Below are positions 34,964 to 50,929 of a stretch of 64,000 nucleotides of DNA, one piece after another. The DNA comes from Epiperipatus broadwayi. Its lineage: Eukaryota; Onychophora; Udeonychophora; Euonychophora; Peripatidae. The position numbers and the translations under genes are program-made. The notes under the pieces are model-generated. The model did no database searches and was not told where the DNA came from. It was given only the letters and a program-made list of their open reading frames with translations. The stretch is from assembly GCA_028023455.1 (NCBI GenBank), contig JAQFVV010000184.1, positions 682,001 to 746,000 on the forward strand. The letters run 5' to 3'. Each line of letters begins with the position of its first letter. The stretch's first letter is position 1.

Positions 34964-36129
34964 TATTCTTATTTAAATTCTCTATATGGTGCAAGAAGTT
35001 ATTTTCATATTTAAAAATATTCTTCAAATATTTATTTACATAGGTTGTATTATATGTATTGTTAATATGAATGTTCAACCTTTAACGTCAAATTAAATGT
35101 AATGATAATATTTCAATAAAAGTAGCATTGCTATAATGATGAAGTGTCAGTCATTTCTAAAGTGAAGCCTAAAACACATGTTGGCCCACCTTGGCTGATT
35201 TTTTTTACTAATAAGTAATACTTAAAAGTTTAAAAAAATTCTCTAAATATGTGTGCAAAGATTTAATATTTCAATTAATTACATATTTAAAGCACTGCTA
35301 AATTGTTTATTTATGTGTATAAACATAAAAATAATATAAGCATTATCTATTATTTATATTGTAACTGAGTAAAGTACAGTTAAGCAATCAATAATTTGAT
35401 TGAATTTTATAAAACCAAGATCAAAGCATCAGCAGATCAATCTCAAATAAAACTATAATTAAATATAAGTAATAAACATAGCATCAGCAACAAATCTGCA
35501 ACCATCCTTCGTAAATGGATTTTAAAGAGGCAAACTATAAAATCATAGGCTAATCATCATCAAATCAATACCAATTTTGAGACATAATGTTATAAAAGTG
35601 CAATCAATATTACTTGTTGATGCATATAAGTAGGTACTTAAATAAATATAAACTATACATAGCAAAAAATACTGAAATCATTATATCAATACTAATCATC
35701 ATCAATGAACTGGGAAATTTGCTATCATGAGTTTACTGGTCATCAACAAACTAGTAATTATTATTATAAAACATATAAATAAAGTGTGTGCATTTTATAA
35801 GTAACCTTCATTATCTTAATACTATCTAAATAATTCTAAATATATATAGATACCCACACACATACCTCGGCCTGAGATCACAAGAACCCTGGTAATTATA
35901 TATACGATCAAGTAATCTATACTAGTATTAAATAACTTCAGTGGAATATTTTAAAATAATAGTTAATAAATTTACTAATCCTTCATAATTATAAATATAT
36001 ATGCCAAAAAATATGTTTATGATTGCTTTTTCAAATGTGTATATATTTGTAAGAAAGACTACATATTTTCAAAATTTGCTATAGAAAAGAAAAGCCGTTA
36101 TTTATTTCTTTATTATTTACTGAAATTTG
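34964..36129. other. Gene-free AT-rich stretch
   Basis: Nothing recognised beyond loosely repeated ATCATCATCAA-type segments near 35400-35760 that resemble 30430-30690. Confidence 0.5.
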
Positions 36130-36610
36130 TTATTATAGATATAATAAACACTTCCACACTTCCCTATTCTTTTTAAATTCATATAAATAAAAATATAATA
36201 AAATACAAAGCCCCCCCCCCCCCAAGATGCATTTCATGCTGAACCAGCACTCATCAGTTGGCCCAGGTCACTATCTCTCATATATATCTCTATTATATAC
36301 AAAATATTTATCTAGAGTAAATTGTTACATTTTCATTTACCATTGTCAAACTCCCTCCACTCACAACTTTGACGCCATCCATTCCAGATAAATACACTAA
36401 TGATTATTACCAATCATTTTCGAAACTAGAGATCTAGCACAGATATAAACTTCAAACCTCAGTTAAAGATTAATATATCTGATTTTTTTTTTAAATTTAC
36501 ACACACGGAGTTATTCACCTTTCTCTGTCCCGTATGTAATATCATTATAGTTATAATAAACACTTCCATACTTCCCCATTTATAAACATTTATATAAATC
36601 AAAAGTTTTA
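36130..36610. repeat. R1 repeat copy between short direct repeats
   Basis: 36220-36480 aligns with 15775-16030 (CCAGCACTCATCA, CACTCACAACTTTGA). On both sides lie direct repeats of about 75 bp (36130-36205 and 36537-36610) sharing ATAATAAACACTTCCA-ACTTCCC. A run of 13 C sits at 36211-36223. The direct repeats may be ends of the R1 element or a local duplication. Confidence 0.5.
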
Positions 36611-40631
<4,021 letters not shown>

Positions 40632-41237
40632 CCAGATTCTTAATTAATAAGTGCAGTATAAAAAATATTTAAAATCTCTATCCAGAACACTCTAATCTTC
40701 AGACCAACTGGTTTCAAGCTTATGACTCATGTCAGTGCAGAGCTAGAATATTTGGACATTAGATCCAAAATATCAACTCAAAATCTAGCACTTATTTCAT
40801 ACATATATTTAAGTAGAAACTCTGAAATTTTTGGACATGAAAATGTCTTTAAATCCAGCTATATAATTTAAATAGCTATATGGGACTGAACTAAATTCAG
40901 ATCTACCATATTTTAATAGCCTCAGCAAACCAAAGCCTAAAAGTTAAAATCATAATAATCAAAAAAGCAACATTTAGTTCAGTCCCATATAGCTATTTAA
41001 GTTAGATAGCTGTATTTAAAGACGTTTTCATGTCCTAAAATTTCAGAGTTTCTACTGAAATATATGTATGAAATAAGTGCTGGATTTTGAGTTGATACTT
41101 TAGATCTAGTGTCCAAATATTCTAGCTCTCCACTGACATGAGCCATAAGCTCAAAACCAGTTGGTCTGGAGATGGAAGTATTCTGGATAGAGATTTTAAA
41201 TATTTTCTCATATCGCACTTATTAATTGAGAAACTTG
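40632..41237. mobile_element. 606-bp palindromic foldback element F2 (MITE-like)
   Basis: The left arm (about 40632-40905) is the reverse complement of the right arm (about 40980-41237) over almost their whole length, with scattered mismatches. Examples: ATTAATAAGTGC near 40641 against GCACTTATTAAT near 41215, and TTCAGTCCCATATAGC near 40979 against GCTATATGGGACTGAA near 40875. The loop is about 70 bp. No transposase is encoded. It is probably a non-autonomous DNA transposon with very long inverted repeats or a local inverted duplication. A frame of 73 codons at 40997-41218 is a by-product. Confidence 0.8.
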
Positions 41238-41314
41238 TTTGAGCTATTAATATGCTCTCTAATTGCATTTTTGTAAATACAAGCTGATAAAAGTAATGTC
41301 ATATTATATATGAC

Positions 41315-41380
41315 TTGATATATATATATATATATATATATTGACATAAATATGTATATATATATATATATATATATTGA
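41315..41380. repeat. Two (AT)n arrays with TTGACATAAAT spacers
   Basis: Two AT runs, each followed by TTGACATAAATRTGTATA, a small tandem duplication. Confidence 0.85.
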
Positions 41381-41392
41381 CATAAATGTGTA

Positions 41393-42125
41393 TATGGATT
41401 GTTAGTAGAATAATGAATAGAAATAAGAAGATAATATTCATTAAATAGAGAAAAACTTTAACTTTTGATGTTTCTAAGAAATTATCAATTACTACTAATT
41501 AACAATTCCTAAGGTTAAGCAAGTTTTTCTCATAAATGTATAATAACTCTTGTGTTGGAGAGCATTGAAATAAAGGGATCCTCTTTTTCTTCAAACCCAA
41601 GTTCTTATATGCATTTAAACCCAGAAAGCTATTTTTATATGTGTGAGAATGTAAAAGAATAGCATCTTTTTGATATTCTTCAAATATTTTTAACTTCTCC
41701 AGAGAATTGTATATGTTGAATTAAATGTTTATATGGATTGTTATTATAATAATGAATAGAAATGATGAGATAATATCCATTAAATAAACAGAAACTTTTA
41801 ACTTTTGATATTACTAAGAAATTATCAATTATTACTAATTAACAATGTTTGAGGCTAAGCAAGTTTTTTTCATCAACTTTTAATAGCTCTTTTGTTGGAA
41901 TTCTTTAAATCCAGATAAGAACTTGGGTGTGAAATAGTGAAATAAAAGAGAACTTCTTTTACTTCAAAGATCCCCAACAAAAAAACTATTAGAGATTTAT
42001 GAGAAAAACTTGCTTAGGCTCAGGAATTGTTAATTAATAGTAATTGATAATTTCTTAGTAACATCAAAAGTTAAAGTTTCTCTCTATTTAATTGATATCT
42101 CCTTATTTCTATTCATTATATATGT
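41393..42125. repeat. Compound repeat F3: one direct and one inverted copy
   Basis: Three copies of one unit of about 160-200 bp. Copies at 41393-41600 and 41745-41897 are in the same orientation (AATGAATAGAAAT, AAGAAATTATCAATTA, AAGCAAGTTTTT). A third at about 41965-42125 is inverted (GAAAAACTTGC, TAATTGATAATTTCTTAG). The second and third form a palindrome with a loop of about 70 bp. It resembles a foldback element that suffered a duplication. Confidence 0.75.
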
Positions 42126-44197
42126 ATAAGAAATTGGTACAAGCTCATATATGGAAAGAAATTGTAAAGAAGATTTTAATTGAAAGATTACTGAAGAAAT
42201 AAGGAAAATAAAAAACTATGAATGGTAAATTCTGGTTTAAATGCAGACCATCATCCTGTACAGGATTGATAATGTTATAAACAATGATTGTAAAAACTAA
42301 AAAGGCACAAAGAGTAAAATAACTGATAGATAATATAAAGAATGAGTACCTTGAACATTCTTTTTAAAAGAGTAAATAAAAAAAAAAAGAATTGAAATAA
42401 AGAATAAGATCTGAAGGTGAGTCTTGATAATGTTGATTGTAAATATAAATATATTTTTAATTCTGCTTATTATATGTTTGTGTTGTTATATCTGTATTAT
42501 AATATTATTGTAATTCAATTTACTGTATTGTAATTGAATTAGTTTCTATAAAAAATAATAAATTTGAATTTAAATGCAATTTGATCTCTGATGCTAATTT
42601 TTGCTGTGACATTTTATCTATAAATAAACCAGTAATTTTTTTAAAAGGTAAATTAAAATCTTTAAAACAAGTTTATTTGGTTAATATTTAAATTTATTAA
42701 TTAATTAACAAAAACTATAATGATATTAAAAATATATATAAAAAAAAGATTTTATTTTTCTAAGGAAAAAAATAATATTACTTTAAAAAAAGAAGAAAAG
42801 ACAAGAAATACTGTTAATTAGGTTATTAAAAAATATTATTATTTTGGCACAAAGATATTAATTTTTTGTTTTTAGAAAATTATGAATTGTAAATTTTGGT
42901 TTTAAAAAGAATTTCTAATGAGATATCTCCTGATTTTATTAAATATTGTCGTGTCCGATTGTTTTATGTTTAATAAAATAGTACTCTCTATTCTTTTGTA
43001 CTTCGAAATATACATTGCTTTTTATTATTACTGTTATTCTTTACAGTTCAAGTTTCTATATGTACTTGTGATATATGATATATATATTTATTCTAACTGA
43101 GAAGACTTCTAGATAAACTGTAAGGAACAGTAGTAGTAAAAAAGAGGCATTGTAAATTTAAAAATGCAAAAATATTCATATATAACATGTTCCTCTACTA
43201 TGTTGATGAACTTAGATTTTTTTAATGGAAGAGAAATTTTTTTAGATAACTGAAAATTTTACTAGAAAGCTTGAGATTTTTTTTTAGAAGCCAATTCATT
43301 TCCAATTTTATTAGTTACCCAATTGTCAATAAATAAGTATCAATCTTTTTTTTTCAACTGGAGAATAAAAGGATTGCCAAGCCAATTTCATTTCTAATGA
43401 ATACTGAGTGGTTGTCTATAAAAAAATTAGAAATGTATTATAATGAAATCTTTATTATTATCAGAAGAAGAAAAAGTCAAAAACTCGATGGCAATAAGCT
43501 TATGGATTACTGTAATTTTTTTTACATTTTAATTGGTCTAATGGTGAATTTATAGATTTTGAATTGGAATATTTCAAAAAATAATGAAGTATCTTGTTCT
43601 CAAAATTATATCCAACAATTAAGCAGAGGAAATATATTTAATTCAGGAGTCTTTGGTTCTTATAATAAACTGCATAAAGTGAAACTTTGCAATTTTTGAA
43701 TATTGGTATAATAATAGAAAAATTAATACACTGCATAGTAGTAATGAATTTGGTGTCAAAATGTGTGATTGTTAAAACAGAGACAATGCTTGTAATAATA
43801 GAAAAAGATTATTAGTATTTTTAAAAAGTGAATTACGGTATTTGAAAACTAGTTTTAGATTTGTGAAGATGTCTAGTTATTAAGACATATAGATGCTGTG
43901 GATAAAATACTCTTTACTTGTAGTATTATCCCAAATAAGATTTTACAACCAAAATATTTAGGATACAATTTTCAGTTCTATTACAAATGTAACTAAAATC
44001 AAGATATATTAGTATCTATGCAACAATTATTTTGAATGATATTTACTGCTTGAATGGTAACAAGTGTGATCTGGTAAACATTAATACACATTGATATTTA
44101 CAACAAGAACAGTGAATAGGAATGAAAATATATCAAGATGAATTAGTTTTATGGCATGTGACTCAATGAATGTGTAACCTTGATAATATATATATAT
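42126..44197. other. Gene-free AT-rich stretch
   Basis: No gene seen. Short frames such as 42918-43100 are hydrophobic, AT-driven and have no domain. It ends in the AT run where LTR-B inserted. Confidence 0.5.
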
Positions 44198-45772
44198 TGT
44201 ACCAATATTTATTTTTTAAAAAAATATAATAAAAATAATAAATAACTTATAAAAATCTAAAAGGTTTCTTTAGTAAACAAAATCAGTTGGTTGTCAAAAG
44301 TAAAATTAAAAAAATCAGAGTTTTAAAATAAAAATCTTTCGTAAAAGTTTTTGAAATAAAAGTTAGAAAATGATTAATTAATCAGAAGGGGAGAGGGGTG
44401 TTTCATTAGAAAAATTAAACTAAAAGTTTTATAAAAGGAAATAGAGTTTATTATTATTAGTTGAAATATAATTTAAAGTTTAAAAATACAAATCTCTTTT
44501 CATTCGAATTAAAGAAAAAGCAATCTTAAAACTAGTTATATATGTGCATATATATGTGTGATTGAAATAAATAAAAAATGTATGCGTAATAAATATTAAA
44601 ATGAAATAAAAGAAGATTATCATTAAAAAACACGGCAATGGCTATTAATTAAAATATAAAACAATACATTTTTCATGGCTATTACTAATTAAACAATCTT
44701 CCAAAACATGTTGTCAAAGGATTATCAATGAAATTTCAACAACACACATCGCCGGAGGATATCGAAAAAAAAACACTTCACAGGTATAAATAGTAAAATT
44801 TTATCGGATAATCAGTTGAGTTCAGAAATTAATTGAGTCAGTTAAGTCAAGAGAGGACAATCAGTTGAGTAATTGTATCCAGAAACAAAATGCAGTGCTG
44901 AGCAGTTTTTGGGAAATACACGCCTCTCCACAGCCTGATGTCTGATGAAAACAGCAAAATCTGCCCGTAAAATAATGCCAACATAACAACTTGAAGAATC
45001 TCTGCCAATATCTAATTGTCTCCAATAATAATAAAAGTGGATAATAATGAAACTCATCAAGAAAACTCCCCAGCCAGCTGGAAATATTCTCACTAAAAGC
45101 AGCAACCAAAGAAAACAAAATTCTATGTCTACATTCAAAATCCTAGGTAAAACATTTGCTTATTTTCATTTATACCATAATAGCCATTGCATTAATTCAT
45201 AAAGCCTCCAGAAACAAGTAATTCGAACTCTATAAGCATGCATAAAATGAACTATTGATGTGCATGTTTGTGAATGCTATGTGATTTTATAAACATCAAA
45301 TATTATTTATGCTTTCGCATAAGATATATTATAGTGTGTTAATTTAAAATATGCGTGTGTTATAAAATATTTAAAATTAGTAAATGTTAGTTAAAATAAA
45401 TTGTTTTGAAACTGAATCTTTATTTGTCGGTCAATTCTTTTTATCAATTCTTTTACAAATTATGTATAATCTATTAGTGATTACAAACAACTGAGATAGT
45501 TGTGGATATTTAGGTGTTGAGTTAGTGGCCATTCCTCAAAGTGTGTTATTCATCCATTCTTGAATAGATAGCTGGCACCCGTGTTTATACATAAACAAAA
45601 AAGTGCTTTGAACATGGTGTTGAACTCAACAGCCGAGAAGAAGCTATGTCCTGGAAATGTAATGCTAGTTATATATTTTATAGCTATTGTTTGGACATAC
45701 ATATTCTCTGAATATGTTCTTCTCTGCCTAAGAGACCGGTGTTTCGAATGACACATATTCGAACCCAGTATA
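44198..45772 (+). repeat. LTR-B 5' LTR (1575 bp)
   Basis: Aligns end to end with 48467-50080. The final bases AGTATA differ from GGTACA in the 3' copy. Antisense frames of 85-98 codons at 44842-45138 recur at the same place in the other LTR but simply reflect shared sequence. Confidence 0.82.
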
Positions 45773-45774
45773 AA

Positions 45775-45792
45775 TGGTGCTCAACATGGGGC
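45775..45792 (+). promoter_or_regulatory. Primer binding site of LTR-B (tRNA-Lys type)
   Basis: TGGTGCTCAACATGGGGC starts 2 bp after the LTR and is close to the classical tRNA-Lys site and to the LTR-C site. Confidence 0.7.
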
Positions 45793-46129
45793 TGGACCTA
45801 AGAAACAATAGTAATTAAATACTTTGTTTCTTGTTGAAAAATAAAAATCTTAAGAAAGCTAAATTACGTATGTAAAAGTGTTTTAATTTTAAAAAAAAGA
45901 ATTGACCAAAAATTTTTTCTTTAAATGAAAAGAGATTTATGCTATTTACATTATTCAAAAAAATCATTCTGTTAAATAAGAAACAATTAGATGTTTGGGC
46001 AGAGTTAAGGCATTAGAACAGGTAGAGAAAAGGACAAAATGGGGTGAAGTCAGTGTATGCTTTCGTTTTAGTAAGAAATAAATAAATAAGTCATATATTA
46101 AATTAGTGAAATAAAATATTGTTTTAAAA

Positions 46130-46641
46130 ATGGAAAAAGAGAAAGAAATGTCTGAGACACAGAAGATGATGAAAATGATGATGAATATGATGGAAGAAAT
46201 GTGTCAAGAAATCAAACAAAGTCAGCAAGACCTCAAAGAAGAATTGTGTCAGAAATTCAAACAAAGCCAGTTAGAACTCAAAGCAGAATTGAAGGATGAA
46301 ATTAGTCAGGTTAAAGGAGAAATTAAGGAACTCAGAGCAGAAGTAAGAGAAATAAGATATGAAAGTAAGGAAAGGTAGAGAAAAACCAAGAGATCATAGA
46401 AGTAGATTTTGTCAAAGAAAATAAGGAAGTTGAGGTCATGAAAGAGATAGTAGAATTAGATAGTGGTAAATATAGTAGTTTGGAAATAGAAATTAAATTA
46501 GAATCAGATAGCATTGCTACAGAGAAAGTAGAAACAAATAGAGATCAAGAAATAGAAGAGAGACATAAGTTCAAGGTAGAAGATAGCGTTGAAAAGTTTT
46601 TACAAAAAGTTCATGTTTGTTTAAACATAGATTTAAAATAA
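46130..46641 (+). pseudogene. Gag-like coiled-coil frame of LTR-B, frameshifted
   Basis: The first part (46130-46378, 82 codons) starts MEKEKEMSETQKMMKMMMN and continues with a heptad-like, strongly charged helix containing two related segments (EIKQSQQDLKEEL and KFKQSQLELKAEL). It ends at a stop near 46376. Charged sequence continues in another frame from about 46375 to 46641 (with VEKNQEIIEVDF and ELDSGKYSSLEIEI), so a single-base shift near 46372 is likely. Position after the primer site and composition match the LTR-A frame. No zinc knuckle or enzymatic motif. Not functional as one protein unless the shift is programmed, for which there is no evidence. Confidence 0.6.
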
Positions 46642-48380
46642 AAAAAGTGTAGGAAAAAATATTCATGGTTAGGAAAAATACTGTGATCTGTGAAGCTTAA
46701 AGGTTTTCTAATTTACAAGGCAGAAAATAAAATGGAAAGGGAAAGATAAAGCAATAAATTTTAATCGAGGGAGAGATGTGAGAATATGGAGTATAATTTG
46801 TTAGTGAGTTAGTAGAAAGAAAGAAGGAACTGCCTGACATAGTTTAAAAGTTAGTAAATGGATGGAATAGTAAAGGAAATAAACAAAAAGGACCGGAAAT
46901 GGACAATGAGCATGAATATGATTATTCTAAAGTAAATAAGTCTAATAAATTAAATCTGAAACTTCTATTTAAAACTTAAGATGATAAATTTAAAAAATAA
47001 ATGAATAATAATAAATGAAATGGTTTAAAGTAAGAATAATAACGGAGGCTTTGTAAAATAAAAGATTTTGTTTTTCTCCATGCACATATTAATTAAGGAA
47101 ATGCTCGTAAATAAACAGTTCAAATAAATAAAAAATCAATAAAATCAAGTTAAATAAATGAGTCAAATTAATGATGTAAAAGTAAAGTTGCAGGTTTAAA
47201 TAAATGAAAAGATAACAGAATTTCTAGAATAAAATTAAGTTAGTCAAATAGATATTTGTATAATAATGAATCACAATAAAGTAAAACAGTTTTTTTTTTC
47301 CTCTGAGTACACGCACGTTAAAATAAAATAGTTTTGAATATATGTAAGTTAATAAAAGGAAGTAAATAAATGGTTTAAAGTAATCAAGTCCAATAAAAAT
47401 CTTTGTATAATAATAAAGAGCAGGAAAATAAAATAGTTTTCTGAATATACAAACGTTAATACATAAGTTAAAGTAATGGGTTAAAATAATATTGTAATAT
47501 AAATAAATATGTAAACTAATGTCCGTGATGGTTTAGAATAGTATTGTAAGATTAAATAAATATGTTCATGCTAACTTAAGAATAATATTGTAAGATTAAA
47601 ATAGATATTGGTCATATCATTTAAAATGATATTGTAATGTTCATAAATATAAATGGAAGTCAATCTTAGTTGTATTAGGAAAGTATCAGGGTTCGAAATT
47701 AAGGTAAAAGGGTAGTATTGAAATAAGTTTAGATAAGAATAAGTTTAAAGCTGTCAACTGGATAAATTTTAGTACCCATAATGGACTTAATCAGGGATCA
47801 TTCCTCTTTTAAAATGTGCACTGGTGACAACCAGAGTAAGTCGTAAGTATCTTTTTCAGGGGAGAATCCCCATATCTCATACCTTGTTTTCCAAAGCATA
47901 AGTCAGAAATAAACAGTTGAAAATTGCTGCCACTCCCAGCGACCTTTTCTTAGTCAAAGTCCAATCAAGAGAATCGGCAATCATTTTCCAAAGCATAAGT
48001 TGAAAATGAACAGTTGAAAATTCCTGCCATTTGCAGCGACCTTTTCTTAGTCAAAGTCCGATTAAGAGAATCAGCAATTGTTTTCCAAAGTGTAAGTCGG
48101 AAATGGACAGTTGAAAATTCCTGCTACTCACAGCGACCTTTTCTTAGTCAAAGTCTGGTCAAGAGAATCAGCAGCCGAAGCCTCATTTATAAAAGATCCC
48201 TGAGCCACAAAATTAGTTTGTCCTCGTGGTCAATATCCAGGATTCAGAATATTGTGAGCAATGTATTCAGCATAGATAGAAGGAAAGGACAGTCAAAACA
48301 GATTGCCCTTAGTATGGAAAGTAAAATATATTAAAAGGCAAACTTAGAAAATAATAAATTAAGATTTAAAGTTGTCAGAG
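46642..48380. other. LTR-B internal non-coding region
   Basis: A-rich and without pol motifs. It includes four loose copies of a unit of about 55-60 bp with ATATTGTAA (47473-47650) and the 97-bp array listed separately. A frame of 106 codons at 48014-48334 overlaps the array, whose period is not a multiple of three, so it is unlikely to be a protein. Confidence 0.55.
47891..48178. repeat. Three tandem 97-bp units in LTR-B
   Basis: Units starting CCAAAG at 47891, 47988 and 48085 share AGTTGAAAATT and GCGACCTTTTCTTAGTCAAA. The conserved GCGACC core is GC-rich for this region. Confidence 0.9.
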
Positions 48381-48466
48381 ATAAAATGGTCAAAAAATGA
48401 CGCATTTTACTCTCAATAAAATGGTCAAAAAATGACACATTTTACTCTCAAATGAAGATGGTGTAA
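48381..48466 (+). promoter_or_regulatory. 35-bp duplication and polypurine-type tract before the 3' LTR
   Basis: ATAAAATGGTCAAAAAATGA begins two 35-bp units (48381 and 48416), each able to fold (AAAATG pairing with CATTTT). They are followed by GAAGATGGTGTAA directly before the LTR at 48467. The tract is the expected plus-strand primer region but is only partly purine. Confidence 0.55.
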
Positions 48467-50080
48467 TGTACCAATATTGAAATTGGCACATATTAATTTT
48501 AATTTAAAAAATATATATATTAAAAATAATAAATAACTTATAAAAATCTAAAAGGTTTCTTTAGTAAACAAAATCAGTTTGCTGTCAAAAGTAAAATTTA
48601 AAAAATCAGAGTTTTAAAATAAAAATCTTTCGTAAAAGTTTTTGAAATAAAAGTTAGAAAATAATTAATTAATCAGAAGGGGGGAGCGGTGTTTCATTAG
48701 AAAAGTTAAACTAAAAGTTTTATAAAAGGAAGTAGAGTTTATTATTATTAGTTGAAATATAATTTAAAGTTTAAAAATACAAACCTCTTTTCATTTGAAT
48801 TAAAAAAAAAGTAATCTTAAAACTAGTTATATATGTGCATATATATGTGTGATTGTAAATTAATAAAAAATGTATGTGTAATAAATATTAAAATGAAATA
48901 GAAGATTATCATTAAAAAACATGGCAATGGTTATTAATTAAAATATAAAACAACATGTTTTGCATGGCTATTACTAATTAAACAATCTTCCAAAACATGT
49001 TGTCAAAGGATTATCAATGAAATTTCGACAACAGATATTGCCGGAGGATATCGAAAAGAAAAACACTTCGCAGGTATAAATAGTAAAATTTTATTGGATA
49101 ATCAGTTGAGTTCAGAAATTAATTGAGTCAGTTAAGTCAAGAGAGAACAATCAATTCAGTAATTGTATCCAGAAACAAAATGCAGTGCTGAGCAGTTTTT
49201 GGGAAATACACGCCTCTCCACAGCCTGATGTCCGATGAAAACAGCAAGATCTGCCCATGAAATAATGCCAATGTAACAACTTGAAGAATCTCCACCAATA
49301 TCTAATTGTCTCCAATAATAATAAAAGTGGATAATAATGAAACTCATCAAGGAAACTCTCCAGCCGGCTAGAAATATTCTCACCGAAAGCAGCTACCAAA
49401 AAAAACAAAATTCTACGTCTATGTTCAAAATCCTAGGTAAAACATTTGCTTATTTTTGTTTATACCATAATAGCCATTGCATTAATTCGTAAAGACAAGT
49501 TATTTGAACTCTATAAGCACGCATAAAATGAACTATTGATGTGCGTGTTTGTAAATGCTATGTGATTCTATAAACATCAAATATTATTTATGCTTTCTCA
49601 TAAGATATATTATAGTGTGTTAATTTAAAATATGCGTGTGTTATAAAATATTTAAAATTAGTAAATGCTAGTTAAAATAAATTGTTTTGAAACTTAATCT
49701 TTATTTGTCGGTCAATTCTTTTTATCAATTCTTTTACAAATCTTTATCAATTCTTTTCACCACTAATTATGTATAATCTATTAGAGATTACAAACAACTG
49801 AGCTAGTTGTGGATATTTAGGCATTAAGTTAGTGGCCATTGCTCAAAGTACATTATTTATTCATTCTTGAATAGATAGCTGGTGCCAGTGTTTATACACA
49901 AAGAAAAAAAATGCTTTGAACGTGGTGTTGAACTCAACAGCTGAGAAGAAGCTATGTACTGGAAATGTAATGCTAGTTATATATTTTATAGCTATCGTTT
50001 GGACATACATATTCTCCGAATATGTTCTTCTCTGCCTAAGAGACTGGTGTTTCGAACGACACATATTTGAACCTGGTACA
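48467..50080 (+). repeat. LTR-B 3' LTR (1614 bp)
   Basis: TGTACC to GGTACA, followed by (AT)n. About 40 bp longer than the 5' copy, partly because of a short duplication of TCTTTATCAATTCTTTT near 49740. Confidence 0.82.
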
Positions 50081-50387
50081 ATATATATATATATATTTAA
50101 AACTTAAATAAAAATAGAAATAAAATAAACATTGGCTGCAGAAAAGAGTTTGCTATTAAATGAAAGGAGACCCTTTGATTCCTCTTGGAAGCCTTAAAGG
50201 AACTGAGCAGGGCAAATTCCTAATGTCCACTCCATACATTCTTGTCATTGCAGCTGTTATTATTATGTGATTATTCATATAGTATACTAACATGGATGGG
50301 CTGCTTACCAACACACATTAGCCAGCATGGTGAGTTTATTGGCTTTTTACCTCCAAGTTTAAATATATTTTTTCAATATATACAATC

Positions 50388-50929
50388 ATGACAGACAAAA
50401 ATAAATCATGGCTCTTATTCCCAGGAGGCTGTAAAGTCACCAACCAAGGCAGCAGTTGGTGGCTGAAGGCAGAGGGTGCTAAGAATCCCCTGATTGCAGA
50501 CTCAGGCTGCCATTTGATGATGACTTTTTATTTAGGTACTTACAACTGCAGATCACTTTCAAGTGAAGGAGAATTGCAAGAGTTAGAAGAAGAACTGTCT
50601 TATATTTATTAGACTTTGTGAAGTTAGAAGAAAAGGTAAAGAAACAATTGATTTAAAAAGTGGACATATACTCTACTATAAAGGCACAAATATTGGAAAT
50701 ACAAGTGGAGTAGGATTCCTTATAAATAAAAAATGGAAGAATAACATTGTGGAGATTGATGGTGTATCAGACAGAGTAGCAAGATTAGTTTTACAACTTA
50801 ATAGCAGATACCAAATGCAGATAATTCAGGTTTATGCCAACAAGTTCTCATAGTGATGAAGTTATAGAAGATTTTTATATGGATGTATAAAAGTCTTTTG
50901 ATCAAAGTAAACAACATTTTAAAATTGTT
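50388..50929 (+). pseudogene. RTE-like LINE endonuclease, N-terminal half (broken)
   Basis: Starts MTDKNKSWLLFPGGCK and reaches TYNCRSLSSEGELQELEEEL, the opening of an APE-like endonuclease, then is frameshifted at about 50600. Matching pieces in other frames continue with LCEVRRK (metal-binding Glu), HYKGTN-like and GVGFLINKKW segments up to 50800, and a Q-VYA-TSSH-like segment near 50840. At least two frameshifts and one stop. Confidence 0.75.

Larger units (their letters stand above)
44198..50080 (+). mobile_element. LTR-B, gag-only LTR retroelement (5.9 kb)
   Basis: LTRs at 44198-45772 and 48467-50080 start TGTACC; the 3' copy ends GGTACA, giving perfect short inverted ends, while the 5' copy ends AGTATA. 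A tRNA-Lys-type primer site lies 2 bp after the 5' LTR. The internal 2.7 kb has one broken gag-like coiled-coil frame and no pol domain. Flanks are TATATAT on the left and ATATATAT on the right, so again an (AT)n target. The LTRs differ at many more positions than those of LTR-A, and the gag-like frame is shifted, so this is an older copy. Confidence 0.82.

Noticed and set aside
46130-46641. Programmed frameshift joining the two LTR-B gag-like pieces
   Set aside because: No slippery heptamer or structure is evident near 46372; simple decay in an older copy is more likely.
44842-49408. Antisense frames of 75-98 codons shared at 44842-45138 and 49151-49408
   Set aside because: They lie at equivalent positions in the two LTRs of LTR-B and on the strand opposite to its transcription; similarity is explained by the LTR repeat.
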